The notes under the pieces were generated by a model, which was given only the letters and a program-made list of their open reading frames with translations, did no database searches and had not been told where the DNA came from. From the NCBI GenBank assembly GCA_030150505.1, contig JASLFS010000088.1, forward strand, positions 1 to 30,101: a stretch of DNA of 30,101 nt, read 5' to 3'. Positions 7,851 to 15,059 of this stretch are shown here, one piece after another (within the stretch, counting starts at the first letter, position 1; each line of letters opens with the position of its first letter). This DNA is from Vitreoscilla sp. (GTDB taxonomy: Bacteria > Pseudomonadota > Gammaproteobacteria > Burkholderiales > Neisseriaceae). Position numbers and translations under genes: made by a program.

Positions 7851-8111
7851 ATGAGAAAAAATTTATTATTACTTACAACGGCATTGATTGGTAGTTATGC
7901 GATGGCTCAAGGTGTAGATGATAAAGTGAATGAGGATGGTGCAGTTGCCAAACCAGCGATAGTGAGAGAGCAGCCTAAGAAGGTTGATCATCCAATGATG
8001 GATAAGGAAAAGCAAGGTTCAATGATAATAAATGGTTCAGATGAGCTTGAAGAAGCAGAAGTACCTTTGGATGGCGATCAACAGGCAAGTAGTGAAGAGA
8101 TGAAAATTTAA
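7851..8111 (+). CDS. Small exported acidic protein, function unknown
   Basis: 86 residues from the ATG at 7851, preceded by AGGAAAG seven bases upstream; the TTG one codon earlier is not needed. Residues 1-20 are a clean Sec signal peptide (MRKN, then LLLLTTALIGSY) with an AMA cleavage site before Gln. The mature part, about 66 residues, is hydrophilic, rich in Asp/Glu/Lys and Met, has no Cys and looks disordered. I do not recognise a family. The ribosome site, signal peptide and a following terminator support a real gene rather than a chance frame. A periplasmic location is inferred. Confidence 0.7.
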   Translation: MRKNLLLLTTALIGSYAMAQGVDDKVNEDGAVAKPAIVREQPKKVDHPMMDKEKQGSMIINGSDELEEAEVPLDGDQQASSEEMKI

Positions 8112-8147
8112 GTATTTTTTAGTGACTAATTGATAAGAGATAGCTAT

Positions 8148-8173
8148 AACCACCTTGATTGGGTGGTTTTTTT
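8148..8173 (+). terminator. Rho-independent terminator after small exported protein
   Basis: AACCACC (8148-8154), loop TTGATTG, GGTGGTT (8162-8168), then a run of T to 8173. It is oriented for the upstream + strand gene. Confidence 0.8.
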
Positions 8174-8194
8174 AATTTATTTTATTGTAGATAC

Positions 8195-8222
8195 AAAAAA
8201 AGCCTCACTTTATGTGGGGCTT
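8195..8222 (-). terminator. Rho-independent terminator of tRNA-Leu
   Basis: On the minus strand AAGCCCCAC, a five-base loop and GTGAGGCTT pair with one mismatch and run into seven T (8195-8201 on +). The plus direction has no T tail, so it serves the minus-strand tRNA. Confidence 0.75.
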
Positions 8223-8273
8223 AATCGCTTTATATCTCATCAGTAAAATTAATTGATTTATATATATACTGAA

Positions 8274-8358
8274 TGGTGCGGAAGGAGAGACTCGAACTCT
8301 CACACCTTGCGGCGCTGGAACCTAAATCCAGTGCGTCTACCAATTTCGCCACTTCCGC
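8274..8358 (-). tRNA. tRNA-Leu(UAG)
   Basis: 85 bases including an encoded CCA (TGG at 8274-8276 on +). The acceptor stem begins GCGGAAG and pairs with CTTCCGC. The D arm is TGGCGAAATTGGTAGACGCA, the anticodon loop contains TAG (complement of 8322-8324), there is a long class II variable arm (CGCCGCAAGGTGT), and the T arm is GAGAGTTCGAGTCTCTC. It strongly resembles E. coli tRNA-Leu(UAG) and decodes CUA/CUN leucine codons. Confidence 0.97.
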
Positions 8359-8365
8359 TCTAACA

Positions 8366-8385
8366 TTAATTCGTTTTCGAATTAA
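8366..8385 (-). other. Hairpin in tRNA-Leu 5' leader
   Basis: TTAATTCG, TTTT, CGAATTAA form a perfect 8-bp stem with a four-base loop, lying between the predicted start (about 8394) and the mature tRNA 5' end at 8358. It may help RNase P processing or stability; that is inference. Confidence 0.5.
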
Positions 8386-8400
8386 GTTTTGAGGATGCTC

Positions 8401-8428
8401 ATTCTACCTGTTTTATTTTTTTTGTAAA
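8401..8428 (-). promoter_or_regulatory. Promoter of tRNA-Leu
   Basis: On the minus strand TTTACA (8423-8428), 16 bp, TAGAAT (8401-8406): matches of 5/6 and 5/6 to sigma-70 boxes, placing the start about 36 bases before the mature tRNA. Confidence 0.65.
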
Positions 8429-8484
8429 GTTGTTTTTTCAAAAAAATACTTTACATTGATTATCTTTTTGAAAATTAAGAAAAT

Positions 8485-9834
8485 TTAATCAAATAAATCA
8501 TGCTGAGGACTGCCTTGGCTAACAATTGCGCTGGCTTCACTGTCTGTAAAAATAAGTTGTAAACTTTGACCTAACTTTAATTGTGAAGCATCTTTAATGA
8601 TTTTTCCTTTTTGGTTTTTGATGATGCTATAACCCCTAGACATAACCTCATGCGGGGAAATGGCTTGTAAAATGCTTTGTTGCTTTTGCAAGGACTGTTG
8701 TTTTTGTTGCCATAAATAAGTCCAGCGCAAAGTAAGCTGCGTATTTAATGTTTGTAGGGCATCACGTTGTTTTTGTAAATGAGGTTTCTGGTATTTTAGT
8801 TGCAATTGTTGCTGTGAAAACTGGGCTTTGGCTTGATGTAGCTTTAAATTAATACAGTTATTCTGTTTTTGAGTGAGGGCAGTTAATTGTAAACGTTGCT
8901 GAATAATATGCTCTTGAGGGTGTTTTAATTGTTTACTTAAGTAATCCAGCCTTTGGCTCATGCCAAAATAGCGTTGTTGTAGCGATTGGTGAACTTTAGT
9001 GATGGTGTGATTAAGTTGTTTTAATAGTTCTTGTCGACTTGGGCTAGCCATTTCAGCCGCAGCTGTTGGTGTTGGGGCTCTTAAATCTGCAGCAAAATCA
9101 GCTAAAGTAAAATCTGTTTCATGGCCAACAGCACTAATGGTCGGAATGGTAGATTCTGCAATAGCACGAACAGTCACTTCTTCATTAAATGACCACAAAT
9201 CTTCGATACTACCGCCACCACGACCAACAATTAAAATATCAACTTCCTGCCTAGTATTAGCCTGTTTAATAGCAGCAGCAATTTGTTCCGCACTTCCATG
9301 GCCTTGTACCATGGTTGGGTAAATGATGATTTCAATATTGCTCATGCGACGCTTTAATGTTGTGACCATATCGCGTAATGCAGCAGCTGCTAGGCTGGTT
9401 ATAATGCCAATTTTCTGTGGCATGCTAGGCAAAGGTTGTTTATTTTCTGGTGAGAATAAGCCTTCAGCTGATAGTTTTTGTTTTAATGCTTCATATTTTT
9501 CAAATAACTTCCCTAAGCCGGCTAAGCGAATTTGTGTCACGGTGATTTGATATTCGCCCCTGGCTTCATAAATGCTGATTTTCCCTGTTAATTCAACATT
9601 GTCGCCTTCTTTTAGTGGTGCGCTCAGGCGAACTGCATAACTTTTAAACAAAGCACAGCGAATTTGTGCTTTATCATCTTTCAACGAAAAGTAGTAATGT
9701 CCGCTGGCAGCTCGTGTTAAATTGGATACTTCTCCCGTTACCCAAAGATCAATTAAATGTGTTTCTAATAGGTTTTTTGCCAAGGCATTTAGTTGAGAGA
9801 CGGCTAGTGGAACAGGAGACAAAAAATCAGGCAT
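8485..9834 (-). CDS. xseA: Exodeoxyribonuclease VII large subunit
   Basis: 449 residues, normal for XseA. With the small subunit XseB it degrades single-stranded DNA to oligonucleotides in repair and recombination. The N-terminal OB fold (about 5-105) contains LWVTGEVSNLTRAASGHYYFSLKDD. The catalytic region (about 125-320) shows IGIITS, IEIIIYPTMVQG, the hallmark VGRGGGSIEDLWSFNEE (about 203-219), PTISAVGHETDFTLADFAADLRAPTPTAAAE, and is followed by a long Gln/Lys/Leu-rich coiled-coil segment (about 270-400). The C-terminal SRGYSIIKNQKG motif is present. It is divergent from lpxK with 101 bases between start codons; xseB is not in the window. Confidence 0.97.
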   Translation of the reverse strand: MPDFLSPVPLAVSQLNALAKNLLETHLIDLWVTGEVSNLTRAASGHYYFSLKDDKAQIRCALFKSYAVRLSAPLKEGDNVELTGKISIYEARGEYQITVTQIRLAGLGKLFEKYEALKQKLSAEGLFSPENKQPLPSMPQKIGIITSLAAAALRDMVTTLKRRMSNIEIIIYPTMVQGHGSAEQIAAAIKQANTRQEVDILIVGRGGGSIEDLWSFNEEVTVRAIAESTIPTISAVGHETDFTLADFAADLRAPTPTAAAEMASPSRQELLKQLNHTITKVHQSLQQRYFGMSQRLDYLSKQLKHPQEHIIQQRLQLTALTQKQNNCINLKLHQAKAQFSQQQLQLKYQKPHLQKQRDALQTLNTQLTLRWTYLWQQKQQSLQKQQSILQAISPHEVMSRGYSIIKNQKGKIIKDASQLKLGQSLQLIFTDSEASAIVSQGSPQHDLFD

Positions 9835-9935
9835 GGGAATATTAACAATATCGGTTAGAATGGTGGCTTATTATAGTCAGTTTTGTATGGGCTTAGAAGA
9901 TAGCTTGATAAAGCAATATAAGGGGAATGAGAAAA

Positions 9936-10982
9936 ATGTCTAATCAAAAATCTATTTTACAACAAAAAATAGAATCTCATTGGGTTCAGTCTAAGTTAGG
10001 AATGAGTATTTTTCTCTATCCTTTATCTCGATTATTTCAAAGTATTGCTTATTTACGCCGGCAAGCTTATCAAAAGAAAATATTTAAACAAATTAAGCTT
10101 CCTGTACCAGTGGTTATTGTGGGAAATATCCATGTTGGCGGCGTTGGTAAAACGCCATTGGTGGTGGCTTTGGTAGAATCGCTAAAGCAGCGAGGGATTC
10201 AGGTTGGTGTTGTTAGTCGGGGTTATGGACGAGAGGCAACAGGCATTTTAATGGTGGATAAAAATGGTTCGGCTGCTGACTATGGTGATGAACCTTTAAT
10301 GATTCATCGAAAAACGGGTGTACCTGTTGCTGTTGGTGCTAATCGAATTAGTGCCGCTAGATTGTTACTGGCCAATCATCCAATTGATATTATTTTAGCT
10401 GATGATGGTTTACAGCATTATCAATTGCAAAGAGATTTGGAAATTGTGGCATTCCCTGCTAATGATATGAATAAAAAATTGGATTCTTTGCCTAATGGAC
10501 CGTTACGTGAGCCATTGGCGAGATTAAACAGTATTGATGCACTGGTTGTAACGGGGATGGCTGAAACGTTGGCACATGCTGTTTTGGTTAAACAATTTAA
10601 TCTAAACCATGATGTGTTAATTGCGCAATCACACTTAGAAGAGGGACTTTTTTATCAGTTAACGAATACTTCTTTGCAAGTAACTGCTGATTTTTTTCAG
10701 GAAAAGAAAATAGCAGCCATGGCTGGTATTGGTAGTCCACAGAAGTTTTTCAGGACATTGTCGAGATTGGGCGTTGATTGTGAAAAGAAAATATCGTTTC
10801 CTGATCATTATGAATATAAGCGTGAAGACATGCCCGATGATATGGATATCATCATTGTGACTGAAAAAGATGCAGTAAAAATGACTAATTTTAAGTTAGA
10901 CAATGTATGGGTACTGCCAGTTAATGCTACAATTGAACCAGATTTAGCGCAGTTTATTATTAGTAAATTAAGCTTGCATTAA
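9936..10982 (+). CDS. lpxK: Tetraacyldisaccharide 4'-kinase LpxK
   Basis: 348 residues from the ATG at 9936, ten bases after AGGGG; the ATG at 9927 lies only one base after that ribosome site and is less likely. LpxK phosphorylates the 4' position of the lipid A disaccharide on the inner face of the cytoplasmic membrane. A hydrophobic N-terminal segment (IFLYPLSRLFQSIAYL) precedes the family P-loop GNIHVGGVGKTP (about 61-72). GVVSRGYGRE, GDEPLMIHRKTGVPVAVGANR, DIILADDGLQHYQLQRD and VTEKDAVKM follow in the usual order. First gene of a tight group with the Trm112-like gene, kdsB and adk. Confidence 0.97.
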   Translation: MSNQKSILQQKIESHWVQSKLGMSIFLYPLSRLFQSIAYLRRQAYQKKIFKQIKLPVPVVIVGNIHVGGVGKTPLVVALVESLKQRGIQVGVVSRGYGREATGILMVDKNGSAADYGDEPLMIHRKTGVPVAVGANRISAARLLLANHPIDIILADDGLQHYQLQRDLEIVAFPANDMNKKLDSLPNGPLREPLARLNSIDALVVTGMAETLAHAVLVKQFNLNHDVLIAQSHLEEGLFYQLTNTSLQVTADFFQEKKIAAMAGIGSPQKFFRTLSRLGVDCEKKISFPDHYEYKREDMPDDMDIIIVTEKDAVKMTNFKLDNVWVLPVNATIEPDLAQFIISKLSLH

Positions 10983-11006
10983 TTTTTGTCAAAAAGAGAT
11001 ACAGTT

Positions 11007-11183
11007 ATGAAACCAGCTCATTTGGATGTTTTAGTTTGTCCTAGTTGTAAAGGTCCTTTGCGTTTTGAGGCAGAGAATAATGAATTAATTTGTGAGCAAG
11101 ATTATTTGGCTTATCCTATTAAAGATGGTATTCCGATGATGTTAATTTCTGAAGCTCGCCACTTAACAGAGGATAAAGGATAA
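11007..11183 (+). CDS. ycaR: Trm112/YcaR-family small protein
   Basis: 58 residues from the ATG at 11007; the frame extends back to a TTG at 10986, but the family begins at MKPAHLDVLVCPSCKGPL. Typical Trm112/UPF0434 features: VCPSCKGPL, one further Cys (ICEQD), and YPIKDGIPMML. The family's zinc site normally uses four ligands; only three Cys are visible, as in many proteobacterial members. The gene is conserved between lpxK and kdsB in many Gram-negatives; its exact role there is not known to me. It ends three bases before the kdsB ATG, which implies co-translation. Confidence 0.9.
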   Translation: MKPAHLDVLVCPSCKGPLRFEAENNELICEQDYLAYPIKDGIPMMLISEARHLTEDKG

Positions 11184-11186
11184 GGA

Positions 11187-11954
11187 ATGAGTGAAGACGT
11201 TTCATTTATTGTTTTAATTCCTGCGAGATTGGCATCTACCAGATTACCTAATAAAGCTTTGGCTGATATCGCAGGCAAACCGATGGTTATTCGAGTTGCG
11301 GAACAAGCTCAAAAAAGTCGTGCAAAACAAGTTATTGTGGCTACGGATAGCCAAGAAGTTATCGACGCTTGTCAAAACCATGGTGTACAGTTTGTGATGA
11401 CAAGTGCTAAGCATACCAGTGGTACGGAACGTTTGGCCGAAGCTGCAAAATCTTTAAATTTATTAAGTGATGATATTATCGTCAATGTTCAAGGCGATGA
11501 GCCTTTGATTGAACCTGAGTTAATTAATCAGGTAGCAGAGCATTTAGCATCTCGCCCAGTGCCAATGGCTACTGCGGCGCATCCTATTTTATCTCAAGAA
11601 GAATTTGAAAATCCAAACTGCGTAAAAGTTGTCTTAAATCACGCAGGTGAAGCGATTTATTTTAGTCGTTCGCCCATTCCATATCCCCGTGATCAGCGTT
11701 CAGAGCTTCCTAAAAACATGCCAGTTTTAAGGCACATTGGTATTTATGGTTACCGTGCTGGCTTTTTATCGGCTTATAGCCATATGGATATTAGCCCATT
11801 GGAGCAAGTGGAAAGTTTAGAGCAGTTACGAGTGTTGTGGCATGACTATAAAATTGGTGTTGAATTAACAGAAAAAGCACCTGAAGCGGGTGTGGATACT
11901 GAGGCTGATTTATTGCGCGTACGTGCTTTTTTTGAGAAAAATAACGTTTATTAA
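11187..11954 (+). CDS. kdsB: CMP-Kdo synthetase (3-deoxy-manno-octulosonate cytidylyltransferase)
   Basis: 255 residues. KdsB activates Kdo with CTP to give CMP-Kdo for the inner core of lipopolysaccharide. The nucleotidyltransferase fold is marked by LIPARLASTRLPNKALADIAGKPM (about 9-32), VVATDS-type IVATDS (about 49-54), MTSAKHTSGTERLAE (about 72-86), VNVQGDEPLIEPELI (about 99-113), FSRSPIPYPRD (about 159-169) and HIGIYGYRAGFL. AAGGATAAGGA provides the ribosome site. It lies between the ycaR-like gene and adk and presumably shares their transcript. Confidence 0.97.
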   Translation: MSEDVSFIVLIPARLASTRLPNKALADIAGKPMVIRVAEQAQKSRAKQVIVATDSQEVIDACQNHGVQFVMTSAKHTSGTERLAEAAKSLNLLSDDIIVNVQGDEPLIEPELINQVAEHLASRPVPMATAAHPILSQEEFENPNCVKVVLNHAGEAIYFSRSPIPYPRDQRSELPKNMPVLRHIGIYGYRAGFLSAYSHMDISPLEQVESLEQLRVLWHDYKIGVELTEKAPEAGVDTEADLLRVRAFFEKNNVY

Positions 11955-11974
11955 ACACATTGTATGGAGAAAAC

Positions 11975-12625
11975 ATGAAAATATTATTGTTAGGCGCACC
12001 AGGCGCAGGTAAAGGTACACAAGCACAGTTTATTAAAGATGCATTTAATATTCCTCAAATTTCAACAGGTGATATGTTACGTGCTGCAGTTAAAGCAGGT
12101 ACACCATTGGGTTTAGAGGCGAAACAAATCATGGATGCAGGTGGTTTGGTTCGTGATGATATTATTATTGGTTTGGTAAAAGAGCGCATTGCTGAAGCAG
12201 ATTGCGAAAATGGCTTTTTGTTTGATGGTTTCCCTCGCACATTAGCACAAGCTGAGGCAATGGTTGATGCTGGTGTTAATTTGGATGCTGTTGTTGAAAT
12301 TGATGTTCCTGATGCTGCAATTGTTGAGCGCATGTCTGGTCGTCGTGTTCATTTGTCTTCTGGCCGTACTTATCATCTTGTTTACAATCCACCTAAAGTG
12401 GAAGGAAAAGATGATGTGACTGGTGAAGATTTAATCCAGCGTGAAGATGATCATGAAGAAACAGTTAAAAAACGTTTGGCTATTTATCATGAGCAAACAG
12501 AAGTTTTAGTGGGTTTCTATGGTAAATTAAGCTCAGAAAATAGTGGCTTACCAAAATACATTAAAGTTGATGGCACGCAAGCTGTTGATAAAGTAAAAGA
12601 TGATATCTTAAATACATTAAAATAA
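11975..12625 (+). CDS. adk: Adenylate kinase
   Basis: 216 residues from the ATG at 11975 with GGAGA four bases upstream; a TTG 15 bases earlier also keeps the frame open but cuts through this ribosome site. Adk interconverts ATP + AMP and 2 ADP. P-loop GAPGAGKGT (7-15), NMP-binding ISTGDMLRAAV, core DGFPRTLAQAEAM, LID arginines in MSGRRVHLSSGRTYH and QREDDHEETVKKRL. The LID has no zinc-binding Cys set, as usual in Gram-negatives. A strong terminator follows at once, closing the lpxK-adk group. Confidence 0.98.
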   Translation: MKILLLGAPGAGKGTQAQFIKDAFNIPQISTGDMLRAAVKAGTPLGLEAKQIMDAGGLVRDDIIIGLVKERIAEADCENGFLFDGFPRTLAQAEAMVDAGVNLDAVVEIDVPDAAIVERMSGRRVHLSSGRTYHLVYNPPKVEGKDDVTGEDLIQREDDHEETVKKRLAIYHEQTEVLVGFYGKLSSENSGLPKYIKVDGTQAVDKVKDDILNTLK

Positions 12626-12634
12626 AGAGTGATT

Positions 12635-12660
12635 AAGCTGCCACGTTGTGGCAGCTTTTG
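12635..12660 (+). terminator. Rho-independent terminator after adk
   Basis: AAGCTGCCAC (12635-12644), loop GTT, GTGGCAGCTT (12648-12657) form a perfect 10-bp stem followed by a T-rich tail. The core AAGCTGCC recurs in other terminators of the window. Confidence 0.85.
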
Positions 12661-12684
12661 GTTTACATGGAAAAAGGGAAGAGC

Positions 12685-14034
12685 ATGAAAAAAATTGCTA
12701 TTTTGGCCACAGCATTGAGCGCGGCACTTGGATTAAGTGCATGCCAAAGCATGCCACAAGATTTGTCTCCAGACGAAATGGTTCGTTATGGCATGAAAGG
12801 CTCATTATTAGTTCATAATCAATATAATTTTGATGGCAAAATGATGTTGAAAGTGAATGAAGCTGCTGTAGAAAAGGCAGTTATTGGCCAAGAGAAAAAA
12901 ATGGCGGAAGCTGAGGCATACTATGCAGCAGAAGATGATGATACAGAGGAAGCCATTGCTGCTGTAGAGCGTAAGCCATATGAAATCATTGAAACCAGAG
13001 AGACTGAATTAGCTTCTGATGATGATGGTGATTTGTATGAAGAATTATCTTATCGTGATTCATATTTGATAAAAGCATTTTCGTATCCAGTAGGTCAGGA
13101 TTTTGCGAAACAGTCTTATATTGGTTTTAGTGGTGCAGTTGATTTAAGACGTGGCAAAATGGAAATGACTCCAGAGTTAAATATTCAAGCAGCTGGTATG
13201 AAAAGTAGCGCAAATATACCATTTGCTATCGATTTAAAAGACATGAATATTACTATTGGCCCAAGCGCAATTGGAGAAATTACGCTTTCAGGTTTAACGC
13301 GAGGACATTATGATCAACGCAAGATTTTAAAAGACGCACATAATAAATATTTGCGTGCTAGCTTGCCTGAATCAATGCATAAGAAGTTGTTTGATAAGAT
13401 TCCAGTTAAATCTTTATTAAGAGCTATTCCTGAAGCACTTGATAGCGGTTATGCTGCAGTAGATAAATCAGCATTTAAGGCTTTGCCAATGGATGATTTT
13501 GGTCGTGCAAGTGGAGCCACACATCGCATTCGCTTATTTTTAAGTAGCAAAGAAATTGCACAAATTAATCAAGTATTTTCTGTTGAGTTGGTTAATGAAT
13601 TAAAACGTTTACAAGGCGAGCAGCTTGATTCTATTACGGATGAAGAATATCAAGTTTTTGTGAGTTATATTAGCGACTTGATTCAGAAAAATGCATTGTT
13701 AACAACGAGTCTTTTATCTAGTGGCATGTTTGATTTGCCAACTGTTTATGACGATGTTTATTTGGATCGCCGTGGTAGAGTAGTGGCAATGCAACAGGTT
13801 GTTCCTTTGGAAAGTTTGTCTGGTAAAGATGATGCTATTAGCGTGGTGACTCAAGTTAAAATGAATAACTTTGGTCGACCAGCATTTAAGATTAAGCCTA
13901 AAGCGGCTCAGATTTATAATGTTAATCCTTTGATTGAAGAGCAATTTACCAGCCATTTGGGTTCAGATGATGATTCTGATGATGCGGATGACATGATTGA
14001 ATTGGATGCTGCTGCTGTGGTAGCTGAAGATTAA
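12685..14034 (+). CDS. Unrecognised lipoprotein, about 449 aa
   Basis: Start taken at the ATG at 12685, preceded by AAGGGAAGAG; an ATG at 12667 and a TTG at 12646 (inside the adk terminator) also keep the frame but would put extra residues before the signal peptide. MKKIAILATALSAALGLSAC is a clear lipoprotein signal with a LSAC lipobox (Cys20), and the next residue is Gln, so sorting to the outer membrane is plausible. The mature part is highly charged with an acidic insertion near residues 70-110 (EAYYAAEDDDTEE), a central beta-rich segment and a very acidic tail (SDDDSDDADDMIELD). I recognise no catalytic motif or named family. It is monocistronic, flanked by terminators on both sides. Confidence 0.75.
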   Translation: MKKIAILATALSAALGLSACQSMPQDLSPDEMVRYGMKGSLLVHNQYNFDGKMMLKVNEAAVEKAVIGQEKKMAEAEAYYAAEDDDTEEAIAAVERKPYEIIETRETELASDDDGDLYEELSYRDSYLIKAFSYPVGQDFAKQSYIGFSGAVDLRRGKMEMTPELNIQAAGMKSSANIPFAIDLKDMNITIGPSAIGEITLSGLTRGHYDQRKILKDAHNKYLRASLPESMHKKLFDKIPVKSLLRAIPEALDSGYAAVDKSAFKALPMDDFGRASGATHRIRLFLSSKEIAQINQVFSVELVNELKRLQGEQLDSITDEEYQVFVSYISDLIQKNALLTTSLLSSGMFDLPTVYDDVYLDRRGRVVAMQQVVPLESLSGKDDAISVVTQVKMNNFGRPAFKIKPKAAQIYNVNPLIEEQFTSHLGSDDDSDDADDMIELDAAAVVAED

Positions 14035-14053
14035 TGGTGTTTTGTTATGATTA

Positions 14054-14081
14054 AAAAAAAGCTGCTTCGGCAGCTTTTTTT
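14054..14081 (+). terminator. Rho-independent terminator with UUCG tetraloop
   Basis: AAAAAAAGCTGC (14054-14065), loop TTCG, GCAGCTTTTTTT (14070-14081). The closing pair gives the very stable C(UUCG)G tetraloop. T or A runs on both sides allow use in either direction, but the neighbouring genes are both on +. Confidence 0.9.
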
Positions 14082-14185
14082 GATTGAAAAGACAAAATTA
14101 ATTGAAAGTTAAATAAGAATCAAAACAAATGTTTTTATATTTCAATATAATAAATATTTTATTGTCTCTAAATAGAGGGTTTGCA

Positions 14186-14797
14186 ATGGAATTAAAGTAC
14201 TCAAAAAAATATATAGCATTGGTTATTGGTTTAGGATTAAGTGCCGGTCTAGTTGCTTGTTCTGATTCTAATGAAGCGAATGTTGCCCCTGTTGATAATG
14301 CACCAGCCAGTGAAGTTGTTGAGGTTGAGGTTGCTTCTGTAGAGGAAGTTGTTGGTAGTGAGGCAGAAGGCAGTGAGCTTGTTGCATCTGAAAGCGTGGG
14401 AGCTTTGTCTGAAGAGGATTGTAGTGCGGAATTAAGTTCTGATGATTCAATGCAGTTTAGTACGAAGCAAATTATCGTGCCTGCAGGCTGTCAGCAATTC
14501 ACCATTAATTTTGCTCACTTGGGAAGCAAGCCAAAAGATTCGATGGGACACAACGTTGTTGTAGCAAAAACATCTGATTTAAATAATGTGATTAATGATG
14601 GTGTTGGCGCAGGTGCTGCAAATGATTATGTTAAACCTAATGACGAACGTGTTGTAGCTCATACGAAGTTATTGGGCGGTGGTGAGAAGGACAGTATTGT
14701 ATTGGATGTTGCAACGTTAAAAGATGATCGTTATTCATATGTATGTACTTATCCAGGTCATGGTGGTGTGATGCGTGGTAAGTTTAAAGTTGAATAA
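14186..14797 (+). CDS. Lipid-anchored azurin (Laz-type blue copper protein)
   Basis: 203 residues from the ATG at 14186 (GAGGGT upstream); the frame extends back to 14129 but the signal peptide begins here. Signal plus lipobox LVAC (Cys25) is followed by a 55-residue low-complexity Ala/Val/Glu/Ser linker, then a full azurin domain (about 76-203). Type 1 copper ligands are all present: His122 (MGHNVV), Cys187, His192 and Met196 (YVCTYPGHGGVM); Cys79 and Cys102 fit the azurin disulfide. Azurins shuttle electrons to terminal reductases or oxidases; the lipid-anchored version with an N-terminal linker is typical of Neisseria, where the linker is the H.8 epitope of AAEAP repeats. Here the linker is acidic and not built of AAEAP. 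Ends in a 13-bp terminator shared with ffs. Confidence 0.95.
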   Translation: MELKYSKKYIALVIGLGLSAGLVACSDSNEANVAPVDNAPASEVVEVEVASVEEVVGSEAEGSELVASESVGALSEEDCSAELSSDDSMQFSTKQIIVPAGCQQFTINFAHLGSKPKDSMGHNVVVAKTSDLNNVINDGVGAGAANDYVKPNDERVVAHTKLLGGGEKDSIVLDVATLKDDRYSYVCTYPGHGGVMRGKFKVE

Positions 14798-14816
14798 GAT
14801 ATGAATTGATAATAGC

Positions 14817-14846
14817 AAAAGCCCTCATCAAAAGATGAGGGCTTTT
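14817..14846. terminator. Bidirectional terminator between azurin gene and ffs
   Basis: AAAAGCCCTCATC (14817-14829), loop AAAA, GATGAGGGCTTTT (14834-14846): perfect 13-bp stem with T tail on either strand. Azurin transcription enters from the left and ffs from the right. Confidence 0.9.
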
Positions 14847-14852
14847 AGTATG

Positions 14853-14958
14853 AGGTGGCGAGCCAAGCCCTCGGCACTGATTTGTTTTAAAGTGGGCTGC
14901 TGGCTTCCGCCCCTGACCCGTTGCTCTAAATAATCATGCGAGGAGACCCGCCATTGAA
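14853..14958 (-). ncRNA. ffs: 4.5S signal recognition particle RNA
   Basis: Read on the minus strand, the stretch contains GGTCAGGGGCGGAAGCCAGC followed by AGCC, which matches the conserved SRP domain IV apical region (E. coli GGTCAGGTCCGGAAGGAAGC). The flanks TGGCGGGTCTCCTCGCA at the 5' side and TGCCGAGGGCTTGGCTCGCC at the 3' side can pair into the long rod. The RNA binds Ffh and targets nascent membrane proteins to FtsY/SecYEG. Ends are estimated: 5' from the -10 box at 14966-14971, 3' from the end of the closing stem. Confidence 0.92.
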
Positions 14959-14965
14959 GATAATC

Positions 14966-14993
14966 ATTATACCAGTATTTTTAAAAAAACCAA
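14966..14993 (-). promoter_or_regulatory. Promoter of ffs
   Basis: On the minus strand TTGGTT (14988-14993), 16 bp, TATAAT (14966-14971) preceded by TGG, i.e. a near extended -10. The start falls at about 14958-14960, just before the SRP RNA 5' stem. Confidence 0.65.
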
Positions 14994-15000
14994 GTGGATT

Positions 15001-15050
15001 TTGCTATTCTTTATGAATAATTAGTGATAAATTTTTCAAAAGAATAGCAA
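15001..15050. repeat. 12-bp inverted repeat downstream of the FAD/Fe-S gene
   Basis: TTGCTATTCTTT (15001-15012) and AAAGAATAGCAA (15039-15050) are perfect inverted copies 26 bases apart. They lie between the stop of the minus-strand dehydrogenase gene and the ffs promoter, with AT-rich sequence in the loop and no proper T tail. It may act as transcript 3' structure or a weak terminator. Confidence 0.55.
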
Positions 15051-15059
15051 GGCTTTGAT

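Noticed and set aside
8200..8222. Terminator for plus-strand transcription
   Set aside because: The T run exists only when read on the minus strand; the plus gene upstream already has its own terminator at 8148-8173.
12055..12333. 92-codon minus-strand ORF inside adk
   Set aside because: Antisense shadow of a highly conserved gene, with no motif or ribosome site.
12646..12684. TTG-initiated extension of the 12685 lipoprotein
   Set aside because: The extension lies partly in the adk terminator hairpin and would displace the lipoprotein signal peptide from the N-terminus.
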